From contig JAKPKF010000116.1 in assembly GCA_029553845.1 (NCBI GenBank), positions 1-8,473 of the forward strand: a stretch of 8,473 nucleotides of DNA, in the 5' to 3' direction. This document shows, in pieces, positions 1-6,199 of the stretch. Both the position numbers and the translations under genes were made by a program. The DNA is from a bacterium (GTDB taxonomy: Bacteria; Patescibacteria; Dojkabacteria; SC72). The first letter of the stretch is position 1; each line of letters starts with the position of its first letter. The notes under the pieces were generated by a model that ran no database searches, was not told the origin of the DNA, and worked only from the letters and a program-made list of their open reading frames with translations.

Positions 1-76
1 CTCCTCTAAGCCCTAGGTTATCATTTCTTTGCATATTAAATACAAAACAGTATTAGACGCGCACAGCTAAACAAAT

Positions 77-160
77 ATGGAAAAAGAAGTTGCTTGGAAG
101 CAAACTGAGAATGGTGCGGATGCGCTAAACACAACTTTTAATGTCATAAATAAAGACTAG
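77..160 (+). CDS. Short 27-residue open frame, possible 3' end of a broken or interrupted gene
   Basis: ATG at 77 reads 27 codons to TAG at 158-160 (MEKEVAWKQT...NVINKD). The composition looks like ordinary phage protein, but there is no Shine-Dalgarno sequence upstream (GCACAGCTAAACAAAT), and an in-frame TAA lies at 68-70. The stop codon lies inside the 5' arm of the intrinsic terminator at 152-182, as expected for the end of a transcribed gene. It may be the last exon or tail of an upstream gene separated by an intron, insertion or frameshift, or it may be a chance frame. I cannot assign a function, and I see no convincing group I or group II intron core in positions 1-76. Confidence 0.3.
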   Translation: MEKEVAWKQTENGADALNTTFNVINKD

Positions 161-182
161 TATTTTGCTAGTCTTTTTTTTT
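152..182 (+). terminator. Rho-independent terminator
   Basis: AAAGACTAG (152-160) pairs with CTAGTCTTT (168-176) around a seven-base loop, and a run of T continues to 182. It ends transcription of whatever lies upstream and so separates that unit from the RNA array and head operon that follow. Confidence 0.9.
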
Positions 183-225
183 ATTTCTAAATACTATGAT
201 AATAAAACAGCTTATCTGTATATTA

Positions 226-231
226 TATAAT
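226..231 (+). promoter_or_regulatory. Candidate -10 box (TATAAT) for the RNA array
   Basis: A perfect TATAAT at 226-231 lies after the terminator and 5-6 bases before the first spacer element. Transcription would start near 237-240, just where the conserved AGTGTATACTG begins. I see no good TTGACA-like -35 box at the right distance, so a phage-specific factor or an activator may be needed, or this may be chance in A/T-rich DNA. Confidence 0.4.
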
Positions 232-236
232 GTAGG

Positions 237-267
237 AGTGTATACTGGCCGGTCCACACTTTGTATG
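237..267 (+). repeat. Spacer element copy 1 (quasi-palindrome before RNA unit 1)
   Basis: This copy begins AGTGTATACTGGCCGG and ends ACACTTTGTATG. It is repeated at 451-481, and a shorter, diverged copy lies near 856-879. AGTGT pairs with ACACT to form a small hairpin, and its 3' half (CACTTTGTATG) also extends the closing stem of RNA unit 1. The two alternative pairings may compete. Confidence 0.7.
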
Positions 268-443
268 TGAGCATAGATATACTACTTAGATAAGTAAAAC
301 GAAGACAATAATCGAAGGATAGTTGTCAAACAAATTGATCCCGCGCGCCGCGCAGGAATCAGTGGAACCGCCCAGCTCCCGTGCAAAGCTTTCGCAACAC
401 GGTGCTAGCTGTTCCACTAGTCAACCGTTTATATCTATGCTTA
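267..443 (+). ncRNA. Tandem structured RNA, unit 1
   Basis: Predicted structured RNA of an unrecognised family. The ends GAGCATAGATATA and TATATCTATGCTT pair, and with the flanks the closing stem reaches 25 continuous pairs (257-281 with 430-454), three of them G-U. Inside, in order, are hairpin ACTTA-GA-TAAGT; hairpin GACAA...TTGTC with an inner ATC-GAAG-GAT; arm GATCCC/GGAATC (337-342, 355-360, one C-A mismatch) with inner GCGC/GCGC; and arm AGTGGAAC/GTTCCACT (361-368, 411-418). The last arm contains CCGTG/CACGG and the apical loop AGCTTTCGCAA (387-397). Bases 271-330 are identical in all three units. There is no open frame. The fold was worked out by eye. Confidence 0.75.
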
Positions 444-450
444 TATATAA

Positions 451-481
451 AGTGTATACTGACCGGCCTACACTTTGTATG
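451..481 (+). repeat. Spacer element copy 2 (quasi-palindrome between RNA units 1 and 2)
   Basis: This copy begins AGTGTATACTGACCGG and matches copy 1 apart from three substitutions. AGTGTA pairs with TACACT to form a hairpin. The change from CACACT in copy 1 to TACACT here adds one more pair to that hairpin. The element is missing between units 2 and 3. Confidence 0.7.
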
Positions 482-659
482 TAAGCATAGATATACTACT
501 TAGATAAGTAAAACGAAGACAATAATCGAAGGATAGTTGTCAAACAGATTGATTCCAGCGAAGTCGCGGAATCAGTAGGGCGGTAGACCCGCTCGGTCAG
601 CTTTCGCAAAAGCCGGGTTGACCGCCCTACTACTAGTCAACCTTTTATATCTATGCTTA
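481..659 (+). ncRNA. Tandem structured RNA, unit 2
   Basis: Second copy of the unrecognised RNA. The closing stem is TAAGCATAGATATA (482-495) with TATATCTATGCTTA (646-659). The 5' hairpins are the same as in unit 1, and 485-544 is identical to 271-330. The variable core keeps the fold with different bases. Arm GATTCC/GGAATC (551-556, 568-573) has inner GCG/CGC. Arm AGTAGGGCGG/CCGCCCTACT (574-583, 622-631) is ten perfect pairs, against AGTGGAAC/GTTCCACT in unit 1. The apical loop AGCTTTCGCAA (599-609) is unchanged. Compensatory change in both arms argues for selection on RNA structure rather than a chance DNA repeat. Confidence 0.75.
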
Positions 660-666
660 ATTAAAT

Positions 667-849
667 GTAAGCATAGATATACTACTTAGATAAGTAAAAC
701 GAAGACAATAATCGAAGGATAGTTGTCAAATAGATTGATTCCGGTCGCTATGCGAATCGGAATCAGGAGAACCGCCTAGGCCTGTGGCGGAAGCTTTCGC
801 AACACCCGGATAGTGGTTCTTCTAGTCAACCTTTTATATCTATGCTTAC
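667..849 (+). ncRNA. Tandem structured RNA, unit 3
   Basis: Third copy, joined to unit 2 by only seven bases. GTAAGCATAGATATA (667-681) pairs perfectly with 835-849, and two further pairs extend the stem outward. Bases 671-730 are identical to the other units. Arm GATTCCG/CGGAATC (737-743, 758-764) has inner TCGC/GCGA. Arm AGGAGAACC/GGTTCTTCT (765-773, 815-823) pairs fully with one G-U. The apical loop AGCTTTCGCAA is at 792-802. No intrinsic terminator follows, so the RNA may be read through into the head operon and released by processing, or may act as an mRNA leader. Confidence 0.75.
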
Positions 850-855
850 ATACAA

Positions 856-979
856 AGTGTATACTGGCCAGTCTACAAACTGAAGCGCAGTTGTCAGTCT
901 TTTGTAAGTCCTCTGGGCTTCTAGTGCTTCGCGCACATATTCAGTACTTTTATACTACCACGCTTTATTTATTTAAAGC
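856..979 (+). promoter_or_regulatory. Leader of the head operon with several small hairpins and a diverged spacer element
   Basis: A shortened third spacer copy (AGTGTATACTGGCCAG, from 856) is followed by small predicted hairpins: 875-894 (ACAAACTG/CAGTTGT with a bulge), 906-920 (AAGTCC/GGGCTT) and 924-936 (GTGC/GCAC). A last one, 962-979 (GCTTTA/TAAAGC), ends two bases before the ribosome binding site of the next gene. No conserved riboswitch is recognised. The last hairpin could affect translation of the first operon gene. I see no protein gene here: the open frame that runs through it from 813 begins inside RNA unit 3. Confidence 0.4.
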
Positions 980-995
980 AAGAAGAGGTGTTTTA

Positions 996-1685
996 ATGGC
1001 ATTACAACAAGCAAGAATACTCCCATCAATAGCAGAGAAAAGATACTATACATTACAGCTCCTAGAAGCAGCAGTAATAAGCGGAAATAAAGTAAAGATT
1101 ACCCCAGTACATGAGCACTCTTTGTCAGATTTATCAAGCGAGACTTTTGTCTATGATAATTCTAAAGCAATAGAGACTTTCATTATTTTTAATGAAAGAC
1201 CAAAAGTAAATCTATTAAAATCTTTAGGTTGGTATCGTGAAGATGGTGAAGTTCCAATTATTGCAACAATACCAACACATATTTTAAGAGAGTATAGTAT
1301 AGATCAAGACGATAATATCGTTCCAGGTGGCCCTGTTAATTTCTATGTCTTAAGAGACACAGACATTAAAGAACTTGTTCATGATGGTAGAACACAGGAT
1401 TACATATTAGATAGTCTACCAATAATTCGTGGAACCAAAATTGATATTGAGTATGATTTTTTACCACAGATTTACAATCCAGCTACTGATGAGTATATAA
1501 ATGACCCAAGAGGTCATGTTAATACATTCTTTGTTGCTGATGTTAAAGTTGACACAGTTTCTCTTAATTATACTGTTAAGCTAATTCCGTATCGTCATAG
1601 TATTGATAAGGCTTCGCTAACAAAACCTAATAATGAAATCAATATGGAATATCTAAACTTCGATAGTAGCGAGTTTGGGTTATAG
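996..1685 (+). CDS. Probable phage virion/neck protein of unknown exact role
   Basis: This 229-residue protein begins MALQQARILP and ends NFDSSEFGL. The frame is open back to 813, but that part lies in the RNA array. ATG 996 has AAGAGGTG six bases upstream, which decides the start. The first ~30 residues look helical. The rest is rich in alternating hydrophobic residues and probably beta-structured (IVPGGPVNFYVLRD, FFVADVKVD, LNYTVKLIPYRHS). There is no signal peptide, membrane segment or catalytic motif. Its place directly before the portal gene, separated by 13 bases, suggests a head-tail connector, neck or other structural part; in T4 the tail tube gene precedes the portal gene. I do not recognise the family, so the structural role rests on context only. 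Confidence 0.75.
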   Translation: MALQQARILPSIAEKRYYTLQLLEAAVISGNKVKITPVHEHSLSDLSSETFVYDNSKAIETFIIFNERPKVNLLKSLGWYREDGEVPIIATIPTHILREYSIDQDDNIVPGGPVNFYVLRDTDIKELVHDGRTQDYILDSLPIIRGTKIDIEYDFLPQIYNPATDEYINDPRGHVNTFFVADVKVDTVSLNYTVKLIPYRHSIDKASLTKPNNEINMEYLNFDSSEFGL

Positions 1686-1698
1686 TAGGAGTGAAAGC

Positions 1699-4053
1699 AT
1701 GGCACAACCAGAAAAACGTAGTCTACTAGAAAGAATATTTAGACGCCGTAGTAAGCAAATCACAGAAATTAATAATAGTAGAGTCTCTCAGGAGCTAGGT
1801 AATCAGCAGGCTGTCTCTGATAAAATCATTGCAGCGCTGTCAACATCTTCTGTTGCATTAGAAGGACCTATTAGTACGCTAACTGCTGACGAAAAAACAC
1901 TCTTTGCTTTATATGATCAGATGGATCAAGATGCTATTATCTCTGCAGCACTTGATTTATTTGCCGATAATGCAACCCTAGTTAATCAAAAGACAGGGCA
2001 TGTCGCAGCAGTACAATCTGAGGACTTAAGATTCCAAGAAGAAATAAATGACTTTCTTTGGAATATTGTTAAAGTTGATACTGAAGCTTGGCACTTTATA
2101 AGGGCCGCTGCTAAGTATGGTAAAGTTTTCTTAGATACACAAACAAGTAACAACTCTGACGAGTGGGCGTTTACTGTTGTAGATAACCCCGCGCTAATCC
2201 AAGCATTATCTAATGGTACTTCTAAGGTGTCTTACTTTGCTGTATTAGCAGAGCAAGACCAGCAAAAACAAAATAGTCTTGCTGCAACATACGGCTTTGG
2301 TAATAACAAAGGTGCTGAATATAAAGTTGAACCAGGAAATAGGTACATTGCAGGTTTTAATGTCCGCAAGTTTATTGGAAGTATGACATTAAAAGTGCAG
2401 TCTGCAGTAACTGGAGAAACCTATACAGATACGTACAAAATTGTATCTGGTCGTTCCATTTTAGACTCTGTTGTGTCAACATGGCAAACACTAACTAATA
2501 TGGAAAACGCAATGTTGACTAATAGGTTAACAAAGGCTACACAATTTAAGCTAGTTCAAGTAAACGTATCTAATTCAAGCAATGCTGAGCAAACAGAAAT
2601 TTTGCAATCAGTTAAAAATGCCTTTAAGAATAGTGAGACAATTAATCGTAACAGCGACGCATACCAAAACAGATTAGCGCCTATTCCAGTAAATGATTTA
2701 ATATTTGTTCCTGTAAAAGCAGAAAAAGGCGCAGTCACAGTAACTACCCACGGTGGTGAAACCGAAAAGATTGCAATGGAAGATATCGAGTATGAACGTA
2801 ATAAACTTTTTGCAGGTCTTGGTGTTCTTAAGGCTTACCTAGGCTTTGAAGAAACAACACCCGGTGGTTTGGGTGATTCGACGTTAACTAAACTAGATGA
2901 ACGCTTTGGTCGCCGCGTTTCTCGATTACAAGTTGTTCTTAAAGCTATTATCACACAAATTGTTGAATATTATTGGGTTTATAGCAGAAGCAATAGAACA
3001 CTTGAAAATATGCCAAGTTTTACAGTTGTGCTTGGAAAAGTATCAACACGAGAAGACCAAGAAGCCCGTAGTACTTTGAGGGATAACTTTGATATCGCAG
3101 ACAGAATACTTGGCTTCGCGACTAACCCGCTATTTGCTGAAAAGGTAAATGCTGACAAGCTCTTTAAATATATATTTGAAGAGGTTATTGGTATTGATAC
3201 CTCTAAGTTTGACAACGCACCACACCCATCAGATATTAAGCTGTCTATTAAAGATTTAACTGATATTCTTGATAATGCAAAAGAACAAGTCGATACAAAA
3301 GACGAAGAGGCTAAACAAGAAGTAAAGGAATCAACTCATAGTAAGTATAAGCATAACGGCTTAGAGTGTACTACTAAGGAGTTATTAACGTCTAAAAATA
3401 TTTACCGGCTTTTTGAAAATTATGATGTTGAGTTAGTAAATGAAGATGAAAGCCAAGTCATAACATTAAGCGATATGGTACAATTTAAACAGTTTTTAAG
3501 TGAGGCAACTTATAAAGATTTAAGGGATAAATCTAAACATGAGGATCCTGCCCGTGTTTCTAAGTCTAAGAAAATTAGAGTTCGCTATATGGGTGTAGAT
3601 AAAGGTATGAATGTTATGTTTACAGTTTCAGCAGAAGACCCAGAAAAAAATGCTAAGGCTGGTAGACCAACCTCTTATAAAACAAAAGTTCTACTTCGTG
3701 ATGCGGAGCAAATTTTTAAAGAAAAGCAAGGCACTACAACAGACGCAAATCTTGTAAGGCAGGCAATCAATGGTAACCTATTAGTATCTTGTACTTGTCC
3801 AGCAGCTACTTACTGGGGCCAAGAATACAAAGGTACAATTCATGATTACTCCTTAGTTAAGAATAATATTCCGCCTACAAGAAACCTACCAACACAAGTA
3901 GTATGTAAACACATGTTTGCAACACTTACAGCCCTACCTTTCTGGAATAATTCAATCGTCCGTGATTTTAGAGCATTAGGTCTTCTATCAGGGCATAAGA
4001 AACCCAAAAAATCTAAGCCTACCTCAGGGCCTGAAAATAAAGATGAAGCATAA
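1699..4053 (+). CDS. T4 gp20-like portal protein with C-terminal SWIM-like extension
   Basis: This 784-residue protein would form the ring at the capsid vertex through which DNA is packaged and to which the neck attaches. Residues ~60-145 (ALYDQMDQDAIISAALDLFA, then WHFIRAAAKYGKVF) and 360-424 (MEDIEYERNKLFAGLGVLKA, then a Gly-rich turn and FGRRVSRLQVVLKAII) match the layout of T4-type portals. After an acidic, Lys/Glu-rich linker (~525-545) comes a ~240-residue extension that T4 gp20 (about 524 residues) lacks. The extension carries C698-T-C700 and C736-K-H738, a CxC-x35-CxH pattern typical of SWIM-type zinc sites, and a basic tail (KKPKKSK). The frame could begin at TTG 1675, but ATG 1699 follows TAGGAGTG and is preferred. 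Confidence 0.88.
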   Translation: MAQPEKRSLLERIFRRRSKQITEINNSRVSQELGNQQAVSDKIIAALSTSSVALEGPISTLTADEKTLFALYDQMDQDAIISAALDLFADNATLVNQKTGHVAAVQSEDLRFQEEINDFLWNIVKVDTEAWHFIRAAAKYGKVFLDTQTSNNSDEWAFTVVDNPALIQALSNGTSKVSYFAVLAEQDQQKQNSLAATYGFGNNKGAEYKVEPGNRYIAGFNVRKFIGSMTLKVQSAVTGETYTDTYKIVSGRSILDSVVSTWQTLTNMENAMLTNRLTKATQFKLVQVNVSNSSNAEQTEILQSVKNAFKNSETINRNSDAYQNRLAPIPVNDLIFVPVKAEKGAVTVTTHGGETEKIAMEDIEYERNKLFAGLGVLKAYLGFEETTPGGLGDSTLTKLDERFGRRVSRLQVVLKAIITQIVEYYWVYSRSNRTLENMPSFTVVLGKVSTREDQEARSTLRDNFDIADRILGFATNPLFAEKVNADKLFKYIFEEVIGIDTSKFDNAPHPSDIKLSIKDLTDILDNAKEQVDTKDEEAKQEVKESTHSKYKHNGLECTTKELLTSKNIYRLFENYDVELVNEDESQVITLSDMVQFKQFLSEATYKDLRDKSKHEDPARVSKSKKIRVRYMGVDKGMNVMFTVSAEDPEKNAKAGRPTSYKTKVLLRDAEQIFKEKQGTTTDANLVRQAINGNLLVSCTCPAATYWGQEYKGTIHDYSLVKNNIPPTRNLPTQVVCKHMFATLTALPFWNNSIVRDFRALGLLSGHKKPKKSKPTSGPENKDEA

Positions 4054-4071
4054 CAAAGGAGCATATGCAAT

Positions 4072-5535
4072 ATGAATGAAAAAGAACAAAGATTAAAAGA
4101 GCTTAAACGAGAACTAGAAGTTTTAGAAATTAGATTACGAGATTATACTCGTACTAAAGAGCCTGAAAAGATCAACATTGATAAATACAACTATTTAATT
4201 AAAAAGGTAAAACAAGAAATAGAAGACTTGGAGTATGATTTAGGAGTTAAAGAAGACATAACCACCGAAAGCCTTCAAAACAGAATTAGGCGTATTAAAG
4301 ACACGCTTCGTTCAGAAACTAAAACAGAACAATCTAAAGTGCTAAAAGAGACTCTCAAGAGATTGCATAATGACCTAAGAGTTAGATCTATTGCTACACA
4401 CCCATACAAGCAACTACTTGAAGCTAACAAAGTGTCAACAATTGAGATTGTTGCAACAATTCAAGAGTTTTTCCTTGATGCTATTGGGCTACCTGTTGAA
4501 GTTGTTGTTCAACCTAGAAAAAGCGAAGTTCTTGTAATAATTCCTAATTATGCAGTAGTATCTAAAGAAGGCGCTAAAGACCCTGCACATAGTAAGCTAT
4601 ATAAAGACTTAGTTAGTGTTTTTAATGACAAGTACAACTATGATGTAGGTATTTATAATGATGATAACGGTGGTCTATTAATTAACCTATATGACAAGCA
4701 TACAGAAGCGCCTGTAAAATTATTTACAGAAGCAAATCTATACGCTGAAACACCGGTAGAAGAAGCTACTAGATCAGAGATTGAGGCGGAAGCTACTGAG
4801 TCAAATATTATCTTAGATGATAAGTTTATCTGGGTATTTGCTGTTCTTGATAAGAATAGTGAAGTACTTCAGGAAGATATATACTCATTAGATAAAGCTA
4901 TTGATGCCTTTGTAAACCACGAACCAGAAGCTGTTATTCTTGTAGCATACCCTTATATTGATCCTAAACCAGGAGACCCAAATGTAGAGCTTGTCTTTGC
5001 CGATAACCCAGGTCCTGTTATTATATATGATACTGATAGAGCAACTAAACCTAAAGAAGACAAAGAAAAAGCACTCAACGATGAAGAGCTAGAACTAATC
5101 GCCAACCAAGAAAAGGAACTAAAAGATGATACTGAAGAAGTTCATGAGTCTATTATCTATGAAGCCAGTGGTAATGAAGCTAGCATAGCTAACCTTGAAA
5201 GCCAAGATGACTACGATATTATTATGACACTAAGTGAGCTTCATGAGAAGATTGTTAATGACCCATATAATAGCAAGCAATTCAGTACTGAGTTATTGAA
5301 TCTCTTAATTATTCTTGTAAAGACGAATAGAGCAGATGATGTCTTAAACACACTTGTTCAGCTAGCTAAAGCAGCAGAGGGTAAAGCAGTAAGAGACTAT
5401 ATTATGGACTTTGGCGCATATATAGGTCAAAGAATTAAACAGATTAAAGCTAGAATTGCTGAAGAAGGTAATAAAGATAACCCATCTTCGCTTAAAGCAT
5501 TAATAAATAGCGTTAGAAATAAAGGCAACAACTAA
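4072..5535 (+). CDS. Acidic coiled-coil protein, possible head core or scaffold component
   Basis: This 487-residue protein starts at ATG 4072 after AAAGGAG. Residues 1-105 are rich in Lys/Glu with heptad-like leucines (RLKELKRELEVLEIRL) and should form coiled coil. Residues ~118-215 look like a compact alpha/beta domain (VEVVVQPRKSEVLVIIPNYA). Residues 225-245 form an acidic linker, ~250-322 a second alpha/beta block (FIWVFAVLDKNSEV, AVILVAYPYIDP), and 325-360 is strongly charged. Residues ~380-465 are helical. There are no transmembrane segments and no catalytic signature. In T4-type phages the genes after the portal encode prohead core, protease and scaffold. That position and the charged, coiled character suggest a scaffold-like role, but I cannot name the family and see no protease motif. 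Confidence 0.7.
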   Translation: MNEKEQRLKELKRELEVLEIRLRDYTRTKEPEKINIDKYNYLIKKVKQEIEDLEYDLGVKEDITTESLQNRIRRIKDTLRSETKTEQSKVLKETLKRLHNDLRVRSIATHPYKQLLEANKVSTIEIVATIQEFFLDAIGLPVEVVVQPRKSEVLVIIPNYAVVSKEGAKDPAHSKLYKDLVSVFNDKYNYDVGIYNDDNGGLLINLYDKHTEAPVKLFTEANLYAETPVEEATRSEIEAEATESNIILDDKFIWVFAVLDKNSEVLQEDIYSLDKAIDAFVNHEPEAVILVAYPYIDPKPGDPNVELVFADNPGPVIIYDTDRATKPKEDKEKALNDEELELIANQEKELKDDTEEVHESIIYEASGNEASIANLESQDDYDIIMTLSELHEKIVNDPYNSKQFSTELLNLLIILVKTNRADDVLNTLVQLAKAAEGKAVRDYIMDFGAYIGQRIKQIKARIAEEGNKDNPSSLKALINSVRNKGNN

Positions 5536-5918
5536 TGACAGAAGTTTTACAAGAGTTTATAACATTTATAGACGATATTAAAATTATTTATAAGAGCACT
5601 ATTCAAAGATCTGATGAAGAACTTATGTTCTTCATTAGTCGTGCAAAGGAGCAATCTAATGGTACTCCTGTTGAATATATAGAGCTTGTCTTTGATAAAG
5701 ATGAAGAAGGTGAATACACTGATGCCTTCTATCACTACAAAAAAGTACCATTTGATAGAATTAGAAGAATTACAGGTTATCTTGTAGGAACTATTGATCT
5801 ATGGAATGATGCTAAGCAAGCTGAACTAAAAAATAGAACTAAGCATTTTATGCAGTATGACGACGATTGTGATTGTGCACAGTGTAAAAAACAAGAAAAA
5901 GGAGAGGATCCTCTATGA
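5535..5918 (+). CDS. Small protein with NrdD-type glycyl-radical-like C-terminal motif
   Basis: This 127-residue protein's ATG overlaps the previous stop (TAATG), suggesting coupled translation. Residues 1-65 are an acidic, probably alpha/beta region I do not recognise. Residues 73-104 (FDRIRRITGYLVGTIDLW, then NDAKQAELKNRTKH) resemble the C-terminus of anaerobic ribonucleotide reductase NrdD, where RRTCGYLG carries the radical glycine and is followed by FNAGKQEEVKRRVKH. G81 would align with that glycine. A Cys cluster C112-x-C114-x-x-C117 follows, whereas NrdD has its zinc cysteines before the glycine. The catalytic barrel of NrdD is absent, so this is no enzyme by itself. It could be a spare radical domain, a domain reused in structure or regulation, or a small-protein family sharing only this motif. 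Confidence 0.75.
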   Translation: MTEVLQEFITFIDDIKIIYKSTIQRSDEELMFFISRAKEQSNGTPVEYIELVFDKDEEGEYTDAFYHYKKVPFDRIRRITGYLVGTIDLWNDAKQAELKNRTKHFMQYDDDCDCAQCKKQEKGEDPL

Positions 5919-6199
5919 AATTAAAAGAAACTGTAACAGTTAATGTCTTAGGCGCAAATGAAGGGCAGATCTCGCTCTTTACTAGTAATATTCAAGAATT
6001 AAAGATTACAAGAGTCCCTGGAGGCTTTGCGGTATTATTACAAGTTACATCAGGTAAGTATTATACATTAGCAGACCTTACTGATCCGACTATATTTGTA
6101 TACGAGACAGAACAAGAAGCTATTGATGCTAAAGACGCATTTGTTGAGTCATTATTTATTCCAGCAGACCCTAACTACATCGATGGTGGTGATATTTAA
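5915..6199 (+). CDS. Small hypothetical phage protein
   Basis: This 94-residue protein starts at an ATGA overlap with the gene before and has AAGGAGAGG about seven bases upstream. It begins MKLKETVTVNVLGANEGQIS. The sequence predicts beta strands (FAVLLQVTSGKYYTLADL) followed by a short helix (EQEAIDAKDAFVESLF) and an acidic end. There is no signal peptide, membrane segment or cysteine. The gene sits between the NrdD-like small protein and a tail-fibre-type gene, and its stop overlaps the next start (TAATG), so it is translated with the virion genes. I do not recognise the family; a small structural or accessory virion protein is a guess from position. Confidence 0.65.
   Translation: MKLKETVTVNVLGANEGQISLFTSNIQELKITRVPGGFAVLLQVTSGKYYTLADLTDPTIFVYETEQEAIDAKDAFVESLFIPADPNYIDGGDI

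Noticed and set aside
1..76. 3' part of a group I or group II intron
   Set aside because: I could not find a P7/P9 layout or a domain V-like hairpin; the idea is kept only as a possible reason for the orphan frame at 77-160.
267..849. CRISPR array
   Set aside because: The repeated parts are long (about 60 nt), spaced by ~95-nt cores that are themselves self-complementary, with inverted ends; there are no 25-40 bp repeats with unique spacers and no cas genes.
267..849. tRNA genes or tRNA-like elements
   Set aside because: GATTGATTCC recalls a T-arm, but there is no cloverleaf, no seven-base acceptor stem with a T-arm at the right distance and no anticodon arm.
267..849. MITE-type mobile element with 15-bp terminal inverted repeats
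   Set aside because: The ends do form inverted repeats, but internal compensatory changes and G-U pairs point to selection on RNA; no target-site duplication was seen. Kept only as an alternative.
901..960. A degenerate fourth RNA unit in the leader
   Set aside because: A few words are similar (GTGCTTCGCGCAC to the conserved loop, ACTTTTATACTA to the 3' block), but the 60-nt block and the arms are absent.
813..995. Longer start (813) for the first operon gene, giving 61 extra residues
   Set aside because: This part lies in RNA unit 3 and the leader hairpins, has no ribosome binding site and reads as noncoding sequence; ATG 996 follows a good AAGAGGTG.
1675..1698. TTG 1675 as the start of the portal gene
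   Set aside because: It overlaps the end of the previous gene and would encode the ribosome binding site itself (TAGGAGTG); ATG 1699 is better placed.
2556..4070. Open frames on the - strand (2556-2738, 2979-3215, 3846-4070) and + frame 2897-3079
   Set aside because: They lie inside the portal gene in other frames, lack ribosome binding sites and have no recognisable protein features.
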